DNA of 64,000 bases from Nocardioidaceae bacterium (lineage in GTDB: Bacteria > Actinomycetota > Actinomycetes > Propionibacteriales > Nocardioidaceae). A program made the translations under genes and the position numbers. Of this stretch, positions 1 through 8,321 are shown piece after piece; the stretch's first letter is position 1, and every line of letters starts with the position of its first letter. The stretch is taken from contig JAGIBL010000001.1 in the NCBI GenBank assembly GCA_017744365.1, positions 707,416-771,415 of the forward strand. Reading direction: 5' to 3'. Below the pieces are notes generated by a model. That model was not told where the DNA came from, searched no databases, and saw only the letters and a list, made by a program, of their open reading frames with translations.

Positions 1-1
1 G

Positions 2-1129
2 GTCCTCGTCGCCGCGCTGCTGCTCGCCGCGACCTTCTTCGTCTTCCTCGGCGGCGGTGAGACCCGGCACGTGACCGCGCACTTCTCCCGCGCGGTGGCG
101 ATCTACCCGGGCTCCGAGCTGCGGCTGATGGGCGTGCGGATCGGCCAGGTGGACGCGGTGGTCCCCGAGGGCGACAGCGTCCGGGTCGAGATGTCGTACG
201 ACGCGTCGTACGAGCTCCCGGCCGACGCCAAGGCGGCCATCGTCACCCCGACGCTGGTCGCCGACCGGTTCGTGCAGATCGGCCCGGCCTTCGAGCCCGG
301 CGACCGGCGGCTGGCCGACGACGCCGACATCCCGCTGGCCAAGACCGGCTCGCCGGTCGAGCTGGACCGGATCTACAAGTCGCTGGCCGACCTGTCGACC
401 GCGCTCGGCCCGAACGGCGCGAACAGGAACGGCGCGCTCAGCTCGGTGCTCTCCGCCGGGGCGAACGCACTGCGCGGCCAGGGCGCGCTGGCCAACCGGA
501 CACTGCTGTCGATGTCCCGGGCGGTGCAGACCTTCGGCGACAACAGCGGCGCACTGTTCTCCTCGGTCCGCCAGCTCTCCGAGCTCACCGAGGTGCTGGC
601 CAGCAACGACGCCTTCGTCAACCAGTTCATGGGCGACCTGGCCGGCGTCTCCGCGCAGCTCGTGGGGGAGCGGGGAGACCTCCGTACGGCGCTCGCCGCG
701 CTCGCCCGGGTGGTCGACACCGTGCGCACCTTCGTGCACGACAACAAGGCCGCCCTGACCAGCAACGTGCGGGACCTGTCCAGCGTGCTGGGCACCCTCG
801 CGAAGGAGAAGGACGCGCTCGGCACGGCGCTCCAGCTCGGTGCGCTGGGCCTGAGCAACCTGACGCTCGCGTACGACGTGAAGACCGGCACCATCGGCTC
901 CCGGGTCCAGCTCGGCCCGACCGGGCAGAGCCTGGGCAACGTGCTCTGCGACGTGGTGGTCAACGCCAAGATCGCGAACGCCGGACTGGCCTGCCAGGTG
1001 CTGAAGAAGATCACCGCGCCGCTGTCCGGGAGCACCAACATCGGCGCCGGCGTGCAGAACGACGCGCCCAAGCTCGGCTCCCAGGTCCCCGCGACCACCA
1101 TCGGCGGGCTGCTCGGAGGTGGCCGGTGA
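2..1129 (+). CDS. mce4D: Mce family protein, MceD position of an mce4-type operon (5' truncated by window)
   Basis: The reading frame is open from the window edge, so the start lies upstream. The first residues are a hydrophobic helix (LVAALLLAATFFVFLGGG), the N-terminal anchor of Mce proteins. The MlaD/MCE domain follows (HFSRAVAIYPGSELRLMGVRIGQVDAV), then a long helical region with repeated Leu/Ala/Gly. Mce proteins form hexameric periplasmic rings or needles that pass lipids to a YrbE/MlaE permease. The next two genes are MceE-type (lipoprotein) and MceF-type, which puts this one at the D position. Downstream kstR, hsd4A and KstR boxes identify the operon as Mce4, the sterol importer; that assignment is inference from context. 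At least 375 residues are present. Confidence 0.85.
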   Translation, partial: VLVAALLLAATFFVFLGGGETRHVTAHFSRAVAIYPGSELRLMGVRIGQVDAVVPEGDSVRVEMSYDASYELPADAKAAIVTPTLVADRFVQIGPAFEPGDRRLADDADIPLAKTGSPVELDRIYKSLADLSTALGPNGANRNGALSSVLSAGANALRGQGALANRTLLSMSRAVQTFGDNSGALFSSVRQLSELTEVLASNDAFVNQFMGDLAGVSAQLVGERGDLRTALAALARVVDTVRTFVHDNKAALTSNVRDLSSVLGTLAKEKDALGTALQLGALGLSNLTLAYDVKTGTIGSRVQLGPTGQSLGNVLCDVVVNAKIANAGLACQVLKKITAPLSGSTNIGAGVQNDAPKLGSQVPATTIGGLLGGGR

Positions 1130-2439
1130 AGCTACGTCTGCTGCTGCTCCTGGCGCTCGTGATCGGGCTCGCCGGCTGCCGCTTCGACGGCGCCTACGAC
1201 CTGCCGCTGCCCGGCGGCAAGGCGGTCGGCCGCGGCGACGCCATCGAGATCACCGCGGAGTTCACCGACGCGCTCAACGTGGTGCCGCGCTCGGCCGTGA
1301 TGGTCGACGACGTCCCGGTCGGTCAGGTCACCCAGGTCGACCGGGTCGGCTGGCACGCCAAGCTCACGATGCTGGTCCGCAAGGACCTGAAGCTGCCGGC
1401 GGACACGACCGCCGAGATCCGGCAGACCAGCCTGCTCGGCGAGAAGTACGTCGCGCTGCTCGCTCCGGAGAAGGATTCCGCCACCGGCCTGCTCGCGGAG
1501 GGCGACAACATCGGGCTGGACCGGACCGGGCGCAACCCCGAGGTCGAGGAGGTGCTCGGCGCGCTCTCGTTCGTGCTCAGCGGCGGCGGCGTCCAGCAGC
1601 TGCGCACGATCAGCGTCGAGATCAACAAGATGCTCGACGGGCGCACCGAGGACGCCCGCGGCGTGCTCCGCAACGTGAACGCGCTGGTCGGCTCGCTGGA
1701 CCAGCAGAAGCAGAGCATCATCGGCGCGATGGACGCGGTGAACCGGCTCGCGGTCACCCTCAACAAGGAGAGCCGCGCCATCGGCGCCGCCATCGACGCG
1801 ATCGGCCCGGCGCTGAAGGTGCTCAACGGCCAGCACGACGCGCTGGTGCGGATGCTGCGCGAGCTGGACCGGCTCGGCCGGGTCGGCACCCGGGTGGTCG
1901 CGGCCAGCAAGGCCGACGTGCTCTCCACGCTGCAGCACCTGGCGCCGGCGCTGCGCGAGCTGGCCGACGCCGGCGACTCGCTTCCCCGCGGGGTCAGCCT
2001 GATGGCGAGCTTCCCGTTCCCCAAGGAGGCCGCCGAGCTGGCCATGGGCGACTACGCCAACGCGCTTTTCTCCTTCGACTTCGACCTGTCCAAGCTGTTC
2101 GGCAGCGGCGGCGCCGGGAACTCCTCGAACCTGCCCAGCCCGGTGCAGATCTGCATGGCCACGCCGCTGGCGCCGATCTGCAAGACGCTGGACCAGACCC
2201 TGCTCACCCAGCTGTGCTCGCTGATGCCGACCAACCCGCTCTGCCCGGGTACCGGTCCGGGCGCCCACGGCAACCCGGGCAACCCGCTGCAGGGCCTGCT
2301 CAACGGCCTGCTCGGCAACGGCTCGTCCGGCTCGACCTCGGGTGGCAGCACGCCGAAGACCGGCAGCGGCGGGTCCTCCGGCGGGTCGTCCGGGGGCCTG
2401 CTCGGCGGCCTGGGATCCCTGCTGGGAGGTGGCCGATGA
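1126..2439 (+). CDS. mce4E: Mce family lipoprotein, MceE (LprN-like)
   Basis: This is a 437-residue Mce protein with a lipoprotein signal: positively charged start, Leu-rich core and lipobox LAGC with the lipidated Cys at residue 18. The MCE domain follows (about 40-120, with the SAVMVDDVPVGQVTQV segment). A helical domain comes next, and the last 40 or so residues are a Gly/Ser-rich low-complexity tail. The GTG start overlaps the TGA of the preceding gene (GTGA), indicating translational coupling. In mycobacterial mce operons the E gene is the lipoprotein member, so the position and lipobox agree. Expected role: membrane-anchored component of the sterol-uptake Mce complex. Confidence 0.9.
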   Translation: MKLRLLLLLALVIGLAGCRFDGAYDLPLPGGKAVGRGDAIEITAEFTDALNVVPRSAVMVDDVPVGQVTQVDRVGWHAKLTMLVRKDLKLPADTTAEIRQTSLLGEKYVALLAPEKDSATGLLAEGDNIGLDRTGRNPEVEEVLGALSFVLSGGGVQQLRTISVEINKMLDGRTEDARGVLRNVNALVGSLDQQKQSIIGAMDAVNRLAVTLNKESRAIGAAIDAIGPALKVLNGQHDALVRMLRELDRLGRVGTRVVAASKADVLSTLQHLAPALRELADAGDSLPRGVSLMASFPFPKEAAELAMGDYANALFSFDFDLSKLFGSGGAGNSSNLPSPVQICMATPLAPICKTLDQTLLTQLCSLMPTNPLCPGTGPGAHGNPGNPLQGLLNGLLGNGSSGSTSGGSTPKTGSGGSSGGSSGGLLGGLGSLLGGGR

Positions 2440-3680
2440 CCCGCGGCATCAAGGTCCGGCTGATCGCGTTCCTGGTCCTCAGCGCGGTCGGCATCGTCTA
2501 CGTGGCCGCCAGCTACCTCGGCATCGTCGACAAGGTCACCGGCAAGGGCATCACCGTGCACGCCGAGCTGCCCAGCTCCGGCGGCCTCTTCGTCGGCAGC
2601 GAGGTCACCTACCGCGGCGTGAAGGTCGGCCAGGTCTCGGACATGGACGTGGTCCGCTCCGGCGTCCGGCTGACGCTCTCGGTCCGCGACGGCGCCCGGA
2701 TCCCGGTGGACTCGCCGCTGTACGTGCACAACCTGTCCGCGGTCGGCGAGCAGTACCTGGACTTCGAGCCGGCCAGCCGGAAGGGCCCGTACGCCGAGGA
2801 CGGCACCACGTTCCACGGTGGCGCCGCGAGCATGCCCCAGGCCACCGACGACCTGCTGGTCAAGATCAACGGCCTGGTCTCCTCGCTCAACCGCAATGAC
2901 GTGGCGACCGTGGTCTCCGAGCTCGGCACGATGTTCCGCGGCACCGCCGACCCGCTGCGCCGGATGGTCGACTCCGGGTCAGCGCTGGTGGCCCAGGCCA
3001 AGGCCAACGAGACCGCCACCATCGGGCTGCTGGACAGCGGGCAGACGGTGCTGCGGACCCAGCAGGCCAACGCCGGCAACATCCGCTCGTTCGCCGCCAA
3101 CCTGGCCGACCTGACCGGCTCGCTCAAGGACGCCGACACCGACCTGCGCACCCTGCTGCAGGGCGGCACCCCCGCGGTGCGCGAGGTGGACGGCCTGCTC
3201 AAGGGCCTCTCGCCGACGCTGCCGGTCTTCCTGAGCAACCTGGTCACGGTCAACCAGGTCATCACCGCGCGGCTCAACGCGGTCGAGCAGACGCTGGTCA
3301 CCTTCCCGGCGGTGATCTCCTCGGGCTTCACCGGCACCCCCGGGGACGGCTACGGACACATCAACCTGCAGTTCAACTACGGCACGGACGCGTGCACGAA
3401 GGGCTACAAGCCGCCGAGCCAGTGGAACCCGGGCACGGACCTGCGCGATTTCCCGACGTACCCGGCCAAGTGCCTGTCCAACGACCGCAACTTCCGCGGC
3501 AGCAAGTGGGCGCCCGCGCCCAGCGGCCCGGCCTCGGCGACCGTCGGCGCCGCCAACCGGGTGTCCCCGTACGATGCACGGACCGGCCGGGTCAACGAGA
3601 ACCTGACGATCGGGAGGCACACGGTGTTCGGCGACGACTCCTGGCAGTGGATGCTGCTCGGCGACCTCGGGGCGCGATGA
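2436..3680 (+). CDS. mce4F: Mce family protein, MceF
   Basis: This 414-residue Mce protein starts at the ATG that overlaps the stop of mceE (ATGA). One transmembrane helix lies at about residues 7-28 (VRLIAFLVLSAVGIVYVAAS). It is followed by the MCE domain (HAELPSSGGLFVGSEVTYRGV, about 40-120) and a coiled helical region to about 310. The C-terminal part is Trp/Pro-rich and contains several Cys. A longer in-frame reading upstream is only an alternative frame of mceE and is not used. MceF is usually the last of the six Mce subunits, and Mce-associated genes follow directly here, as in mycobacteria. Confidence 0.9.
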   Translation: MTRGIKVRLIAFLVLSAVGIVYVAASYLGIVDKVTGKGITVHAELPSSGGLFVGSEVTYRGVKVGQVSDMDVVRSGVRLTLSVRDGARIPVDSPLYVHNLSAVGEQYLDFEPASRKGPYAEDGTTFHGGAASMPQATDDLLVKINGLVSSLNRNDVATVVSELGTMFRGTADPLRRMVDSGSALVAQAKANETATIGLLDSGQTVLRTQQANAGNIRSFAANLADLTGSLKDADTDLRTLLQGGTPAVREVDGLLKGLSPTLPVFLSNLVTVNQVITARLNAVEQTLVTFPAVISSGFTGTPGDGYGHINLQFNYGTDACTKGYKPPSQWNPGTDLRDFPTYPAKCLSNDRNFRGSKWAPAPSGPASATVGAANRVSPYDARTGRVNENLTIGRHTVFGDDSWQWMLLGDLGAR

Positions 3681-4213
3681 CGTCGATCAGGTCCCGCCTC
3701 GTCCTGGGCGCGTTGGCCGGAGTGCTCGCCCTCGCGTGCGTGCTCGCCCTCGCCGCCCGGCTCTTCGTGCCGTGGCTCGGCCCGTCCTCGTGGACCGCCG
3801 GTGACGACGCGGACAAGCGCCAGGTCGCGGTCACCACCGCGGCCCGCAAGGTCACGCTGGCCTTCCTCGACGTCGACTACCGGGACATGGACCCGCGGGT
3901 GGACAAGGTGCTCGCGATGGCCACGGGCGAGTTCAAGAAGCAGTACCAGGCCACCAAGGTGAACCTGGTCGCCGCGGCGCGCGAGGGGGAGTCCACCTCG
4001 ACCGGCACGGTCCGGTCGGTGGGCATCTCGGACATCGACGCCGACGCGGCGGTCGTGTTCGTGGCCGCGGACAGCAAGGTGGACAACAAGGTCATGCGCG
4101 CCGCCCGGGCCAAGGGCGAGAAGCCGGACGACCAGCGCTACTACCGGTTCCAGCTGCACTTCACGAAGGTCGGCGCGCGCTGGCTGCTGGACAGCCTGGA
4201 GATCCAGTCATGA
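3677..4213 (+). CDS. Mce-associated membrane protein (Mam)
   Basis: A 178-residue protein with an N-terminal transmembrane helix (about 9-31) and a C-terminal NTF2-like extracytoplasmic domain. That domain has features typical of Mce-associated proteins: VTLAFLDVDYRDMDPRVDKV, an acidic turn, then YYRFQLHFTKVGARWLLDSLE at the end. It starts at an ATG overlapping the stop of mceF, so it belongs to the same transcript. Proteins of this kind (Rv3493c/Rv3492c in the M. tuberculosis mce4 operon) are thought to stabilise the Mce complex; a direct role in sterol passage is not established. The assignment rests on fold pattern and position. Confidence 0.8.
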   Translation: MTSIRSRLVLGALAGVLALACVLALAARLFVPWLGPSSWTAGDDADKRQVAVTTAARKVTLAFLDVDYRDMDPRVDKVLAMATGEFKKQYQATKVNLVAAAREGESTSTGTVRSVGISDIDADAAVVFVAADSKVDNKVMRAARAKGEKPDDQRYYRFQLHFTKVGARWLLDSLEIQS

Positions 4214-4908
4214 CCACCCCGGAGAGCGGCCTGGCACCCGACGAGAAGCGCTGCCCGTACTGCGCCGAGGTCATCAAGGCCGCGGCGATCCGGTGCCGGT
4301 ACTGCCACTCGGACCTGCCCGCCGACCCGCCGCCGGACGAGAAGGTCGACTGGGCCGTGGTCGCTCCGCCGATGTCGACACCGCCGGTCGTCGCGGCGAC
4401 CCAGCCGCGTGCCGTCGACAAGGTCGCCCTCGGGCTCGCCGCCCTGTGCCTCCTGCTCGTGGCCGGACTCGTGGCTATCTTCGTGGTGGGCCCGGGGGAG
4501 CTGGACGAGGCCGGCAACGGGCAGGTCACCGCGGCGTCCTACCGGAGCGCGGCGATGAGTGCCGCGGCCAGCAACGCCTCCGCGATCCTGTCGTACACCT
4601 ACAAGACCCTCGACGAGAGCCAGAAGGCGGCGCACGCGGTCACCACCGGCAAGGCGCGCACGTCGTACGACGACGCCATGAAGCAGGCGGCACCGAAGGC
4701 GACCAGCGCCAAGCTGACCCTCAAGGCGACCATCCTGTCCACCTCGCTGATCTCGCTGACCGAGCACCGGGCCACCGTGCTGCTGTTCTACGACGCGGTC
4801 ACCACCGCCGAGGGCTCGCCGCAGCAGCAGCTGAACCAGAACCGCGTGAAGATGACCATGACGCGGCAGGATGGGGACTGGATCGTTTCCGACATGGAAG
4901 CCTTCTGA
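4210..4908 (+). CDS. zinc-ribbon Mce-associated membrane protein
   Basis: A 232-residue protein. The N-terminus is a zinc ribbon with two CxxC pairs (Cys15, Cys18, Cys29, Cys32). A Pro-rich cytoplasmic linker follows, then one transmembrane helix at about 72-93 and an extracytoplasmic NTF2-like domain ending in DWIVSDMEAF, similar to the preceding Mce-associated protein. The cytoplasmic zinc ribbon joined to a Mam-type domain is less common than the plain Mam proteins. It overlaps the previous gene by ATGA and is probably the last gene of the mce operon, because a KstR box and a new start site follow at once. Function in sterol uptake is inferred from position. Confidence 0.75.
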   Translation: MTTPESGLAPDEKRCPYCAEVIKAAAIRCRYCHSDLPADPPPDEKVDWAVVAPPMSTPPVVAATQPRAVDKVALGLAALCLLLVAGLVAIFVVGPGELDEAGNGQVTAASYRSAAMSAAASNASAILSYTYKTLDESQKAAHAVTTGKARTSYDDAMKQAAPKATSAKLTLKATILSTSLISLTEHRATVLLFYDAVTTAEGSPQQQLNQNRVKMTMTRQDGDWIVSDMEAF

Positions 4909-4913
4909 TAAAC

Positions 4914-4927
4914 TAGAACACGTTCCA
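4914..4927 (+). promoter_or_regulatory. KstR operator upstream of ferredoxin reductase
   Basis: TAGAACACGTTCCA matches the published KstR consensus TnnAACnnGTTnnA at every fixed position. It lies 36 bp before the start of the ferredoxin reductase gene and just after the last mce gene. It therefore gives the FNR-PPOX-fdxD-hsd4A block its own KstR-controlled promoter. A kstR homologue lies 3.4 kb downstream. Confidence 0.8.
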
Positions 4928-4962
4928 CTTCTGTGGAGCGGCACAGCCGGAAGGACGACACC

Positions 4963-5940
4963 GTGCCCCAGACCCACGAGACCGATGTCCTCATCGTCGG
5001 CGCCGGCCCCGCGGGGCTCTTCGGGGCGTACTACGCCGGCTTCCGGGGGATGTCGGTCGCGCTGGTCGACTCGCTGCCGGAGATCGGCGGCCAGGTCTCC
5101 GCGCTCTACCCCGAGAAGGCCATCCTCGACGTGGCCGGCTTCCCGGTCGTGAAGGGCCGCGAGCTGGTCAACGCCCTCATCGACCAGGCCAAGTCCGCCA
5201 ACCCGACGTACCTGCTGGACCGCACCGCGAACGCGCTCACCGCCACCGACGAGGGTGTGGTGATGGGCCTCGACGACGGCTCCGAGGTGCACGCCAAGGT
5301 GGTCATCGTGACCGCCGGCATCGGCAAGTTCACCCCGCGCCCGCTGCCGGCCGGCGACGGCTGGGAGGACCGCGGCCTGGTCTTCTTCGTGCCCTCCTTC
5401 GAGGAGTACGCCGGCAAGGACGTGGTCATCGTCGGCGGCGGCGACAGCGCGTTCGACTGGGCGCACAACCTGACGGGCATCGCCGGCTCGATCACCCTGG
5501 TGCACCGCCGCGACCAGTTCCGCGCGCACCAGGCCACCGTGGACGCGGTGCTGGCCGGACCGACCGACGTCATCACCAAGGCACAGGTGACCGCACTGCT
5601 CGGCGCGAGCACCGTCGAGAAGGTGGAGATCACCAAGGACGACGGCGAGGTCGTGGTCAAGCCCGCCGACGCGGTGGTGGCCGCCCTCGGCTTCGTCGCG
5701 GACCTGAGCGCGATGAAGGAGTGGGGCCTGGAGTTCGACAAGCGGCACATCCGTGTCGACACCGCGATGCGCACCAACCTGCCCCGGGTCTTCGCGGCCG
5801 GCGACATCACCGAGTACGAGGGCAAGGTCCGGCTGATCGCGGTCGGCTTCGGCGAGGTGGCCACCGCGGTGAACAACGCGGCGCCGCTGATCTTCCCCGA
5901 CCAGGGCATCTTCCCGGGTCACTCGAGCGAAGGGTCCTGA
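4963..5940 (+). CDS. ferredoxin-NADP+ reductase (thioredoxin-reductase-like type)
   Basis: A 325-residue flavoprotein with an FAD-binding GAGPAG at residues 13-18, an NADPH-binding GGGDSAFDW segment with HRRDQFRAH, and the C-terminal FAD motif AAGDITEYEGKVRLI. There is no CxxC active-site pair, which separates it from thioredoxin reductase and places it with the TrxR-like ferredoxin/flavodoxin reductases. The GTG at 4963 is preferred over a GTG 30 bp upstream, because GGAAGGA lies 7 bp before it and the protein then starts close to the FAD fold. It probably reduces FdxD encoded two genes downstream, feeding a steroid-side-chain P450 or oxygenase located elsewhere. The gene is preceded by a KstR box. 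Confidence 0.85.
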   Translation: MPQTHETDVLIVGAGPAGLFGAYYAGFRGMSVALVDSLPEIGGQVSALYPEKAILDVAGFPVVKGRELVNALIDQAKSANPTYLLDRTANALTATDEGVVMGLDDGSEVHAKVVIVTAGIGKFTPRPLPAGDGWEDRGLVFFVPSFEEYAGKDVVIVGGGDSAFDWAHNLTGIAGSITLVHRRDQFRAHQATVDAVLAGPTDVITKAQVTALLGASTVEKVEITKDDGEVVVKPADAVVAALGFVADLSAMKEWGLEFDKRHIRVDTAMRTNLPRVFAAGDITEYEGKVRLIAVGFGEVATAVNNAAPLIFPDQGIFPGHSSEGS

Positions 5941-6417
5941 ATGAGTAGCGGTCGCGACGCGGTCAGGCTGACCGACGAGGAGCTCACCGAGTTCCTGGAG
6001 AGCAACATGAAGGTCCAAGTGGCCACCAACGGCCCCGACGGGCACCCGCACCTGACCACGCTGTTCTACGTCATGGTCGACGGGCAGATGTTCTTCTGGA
6101 CCTACGGCAAGTCGCAGAAGATCCAGAACCTGCGCCGCGACCCGCGGGTCACCTGCCTGGTCGAGGACGGCACCGACTACTTCGAGCTGCGCGGCGCCAC
6201 CATCTTCGGGAAGGCGCGGCTGATCGAGGACTACGACCAGCTCGTCGACCTGGGCGGCCGCGTCGCGACGGTGATGGCGAACGGCGAGGACCTCGGCGAG
6301 TTCGGCGCCCAGATCGTCGCCCAGCAGGCGCGCAAGCGGGTCGGCGTCATCGTCGAGCCGGAGAAGATCGCCAGCTGGGACCACCGCAAGATGACCGCAC
6401 CACCCGGAGGAAACTGA
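5941..6417 (+). CDS. PPOX-class pyridoxamine 5'-phosphate oxidase-fold flavoprotein
   Basis: A 158-residue split-beta-barrel protein. The pattern KVQVATNGPDGHPHLTTLFYV, then FWTYGKSQKIQNLRRDPRVTCLVEDG, is that of PPOX-class F420- or FMN-dependent reductases common in actinobacteria. It starts directly after the FNR stop, and its own stop overlaps the next start as TGATG. Its place between ferredoxin reductase and ferredoxin, downstream of a KstR box, suggests a redox step in steroid breakdown. The substrate cannot be read from the sequence, and whether it binds F420, FMN or heme is open. Confidence 0.75.
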   Translation: MSSGRDAVRLTDEELTEFLESNMKVQVATNGPDGHPHLTTLFYVMVDGQMFFWTYGKSQKIQNLRRDPRVTCLVEDGTDYFELRGATIFGKARLIEDYDQLVDLGGRVATVMANGEDLGEFGAQIVAQQARKRVGVIVEPEKIASWDHRKMTAPPGGN

Positions 6418-6611
6418 TGAAGATCAAGGTCGACTTCGACCTCTGCGAGTCGAACGCGCTCTGCGAGGCGCTCGCCCCGACACACTTCCAGATCGACGAC
6501 GACGACTTCCTGCAGATCCTCGACGAGAACGTCACCCCCGAGGACCTGGACACGGTCCAGCAGGCGGTCGCGGCCTGCCCGAAGTCCGCGATCAGCCTCG
6601 TCGAGGGCTGA
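6417..6611 (+). CDS. fdxD: 3Fe-4S ferredoxin FdxD
   Basis: A 64-residue single-cluster ferredoxin with Cys10-x5-Cys16 and Cys54-Pro. The second position of a full CxxCxxC motif is absent (Ala14 region), as in 3Fe-4S ferredoxins that serve actinobacterial P450s. It overlaps the preceding stop by one base (TGATG). In M. tuberculosis fdxD (Rv3503c) lies next to hsd4A (Rv3502c) at the head of the mce4 operon. Here the same pair is found after the mce genes. Likely electron carrier between the FNR at 4963 and a KstR-regulon oxygenase. Confidence 0.88.
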   Translation: MKIKVDFDLCESNALCEALAPTHFQIDDDDFLQILDENVTPEDLDTVQQAVAACPKSAISLVEG

Positions 6612-6651
6612 GCCAGACCGCCTCCCCGCCAGCAGAAAGAGCACTGTCGCC

Positions 6652-7551
6652 ATGCCTGATTCCCTCTCTCTCGACGGCCGCGTCGCCGTCGTCACCGGCG
6701 CCGGGGCCGGGCTCGGTCGCGCCGAGGCGGTGGCCCTCGCCGCCGCCGGCGCCGCGGTCGTGGTCAACGACCTGCCCGGGGCCGGCGAGGAGGCCGCCGA
6801 GGAGATCCGCGGTCTCGGCGGCACCGCGGTCGTCGTTGCCGGCGACGTGGGCGAGCGGGCCACCGCGGACGCCATGGTCGCCGCCGCGGTCGAGCTCGGC
6901 GGGCTCGACATCGTGGTGAACAACGCCGGCGTCACCCGGGACAAGATGCTGTTCAACATGACCGACGAGGAGTTCGACCTCGTCGTGAAGATCCATCTGC
7001 GCGGGCACTTCCTGCTCTCCCGCAACGCGGCGTCGTACTGGCGCGCGCAGCACAAGGAGACCGGCGAGCAGGTCTACGGGCGGATCGTGAACACCGCCTC
7101 GGAGGCGTCGCTGAGCGGCTCGCCGGGGCAGCCGAACTACGCCGCCGCCAAGGCCGGCATCACCGCGCTGACCCTGTCCAGCGCCCGCAGCCTGGGCCGG
7201 ATGGGCGTCCGGGTGAACGCGATCGCGCCGCGTGCGCGGACCGCGATGACCGCGGCCGTCTTCGGCGAGGACACCTCGGGCAAGAGCGTCGACCCGTACG
7301 CCGCCGAGCACGTCGCCCCGCTGGTGGCCTACCTGGCCTCGCCGGCCGCCGAGGCGATCAACGGCCAGCTCTTCGTCGTGTACGGCGGGATGGTGGCGCT
7401 GGTCGCGGCCCCGGTCGTCGAGCAGCGCTTCGACACCGCCGGTGACGTCTTCGACCTGGCCGAGCTCGACAAGACCGTGGGGGCGTACTTCGCCGACCGC
7501 GACCCGTCCGTCGGCTTCGCGGCCGACTCGATCATGCAGCTGAAGGTGTGA
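6652..7551 (+). CDS. hsd4A: Hsd4A-type SDR (17-beta-hydroxysteroid dehydrogenase / beta-hydroxyacyl-CoA dehydrogenase)
   Basis: A 299-residue SDR of the multifunctional-enzyme-2 type. The Rossmann motif TGAGAGLG is at 15-22, NNAG at 90-93, and the catalytic set is Ser150, Tyr163 and Lys167. The C-terminal extension (VEQRFDTAGDVFDLAELD to about 299) is typical of peroxisomal MFE-2-like SDRs and of Rv3502c. In actinobacteria Hsd4A acts on C22 side-chain CoA intermediates and on 17-ketosteroids. Adjacency to fdxD and the mce genes matches the mycobacterial arrangement, which supports orthology. The ATG start is preceded by only a weak AGAAAGAG ribosome site. Confidence 0.85.
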   Translation: MPDSLSLDGRVAVVTGAGAGLGRAEAVALAAAGAAVVVNDLPGAGEEAAEEIRGLGGTAVVVAGDVGERATADAMVAAAVELGGLDIVVNNAGVTRDKMLFNMTDEEFDLVVKIHLRGHFLLSRNAASYWRAQHKETGEQVYGRIVNTASEASLSGSPGQPNYAAAKAGITALTLSSARSLGRMGVRVNAIAPRARTAMTAAVFGEDTSGKSVDPYAAEHVAPLVAYLASPAAEAINGQLFVVYGGMVALVAAPVVEQRFDTAGDVFDLAELDKTVGAYFADRDPSVGFAADSIMQLKV

Positions 7552-8315
7552 ACGACATGACCGACCGTCTCGCAGGCAAGATCGCGATCGTCACCGGTGG
7601 TGCCCAGGGCCAGGGCGCCGCGATCGCCCGCCACTTCGTCGCCGAGGGCGCATGCGTCTACATCGCCGACGTGGCCGACGACCTGGGCAAGGCGCTGGCC
7701 GACGAGCTCGGAGAGGCCGCGCGCTTCAAGCACCACGACGTCTCCGACGAGCAGTCCTGGACCGACCTGGTCGAGGAGGTGAACGCCACCTTCGGGCCGG
7801 TCAGCGTGCTCGCCAACAACGCCGGCATCCTGCGCTTCAACGAGATCGAGAAGATGCCGGTCGAGGAGTACCTGCTGCTGGTCAACGTCAACCAGCTCGG
7901 CACCTTCCTCGGCATGAAGGCGGTCGCCCGCACCATGCGCAAGAACGGCGGCGGCTCGATCATCAACGCCTCCTCGGTGGAGGGCCTGGCCGGGATGGCC
8001 TCGCTGACCGGCTACGTGGCCACCAAGTGGGCGATCCGCGGGATGACCAAGGCCGCGGCGATGGAGCTCGGCCCGAAGGGCATCCGGGTCAACTCGGTGC
8101 ACCCGGGCATGATCGACACCCCGATGACCCGCCCGCACGGCGGCGACGCGGCGATGGAGTTCGGCGCCAGCCGGGTGCCGCTGCGCCGGGTCGGCTACCC
8201 CGACGACATCGCGCCCCTGTACGTGTTCCTGGCCAGTGACGAGTCCGCGTACATCAACGGTGCCGAGATCGCGATCGACGGCGGCGTCACCGCCACGCAC
8301 GCGTTCGGGGGATAG
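7548..8315 (+). CDS. SDR, 3-alpha(20-beta)-hydroxysteroid-dehydrogenase-like
   Basis: A 255-residue classical SDR with TGGAQGQGAA, NNAGI, the catalytic Ser in NASSVEGLAG and Tyr/Lys in YVATKWAIRG. The GMKAVARTMRKNGGGSIINAS and IRVNSVHPGMIDTPMT segments resemble 20-beta-HSD-like FabG3 (Rv2002) enzymes. The GTG at 7548 overlaps the Hsd4A stop (GTGA); an in-frame ATG at 7557 is an equally possible start, with AAGG 10 bp upstream. Sharing a transcript with hsd4A under the KstR box at 4914 suggests a steroid alcohol substrate. The exact stereospecificity cannot be told. Confidence 0.8.
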   Translation: MNDMTDRLAGKIAIVTGGAQGQGAAIARHFVAEGACVYIADVADDLGKALADELGEAARFKHHDVSDEQSWTDLVEEVNATFGPVSVLANNAGILRFNEIEKMPVEEYLLLVNVNQLGTFLGMKAVARTMRKNGGGSIINASSVEGLAGMASLTGYVATKWAIRGMTKAAAMELGPKGIRVNSVHPGMIDTPMTRPHGGDAAMEFGASRVPLRRVGYPDDIAPLYVFLASDESAYINGAEIAIDGGVTATHAFGG

Positions 8316-8321
8316 CCGGTG

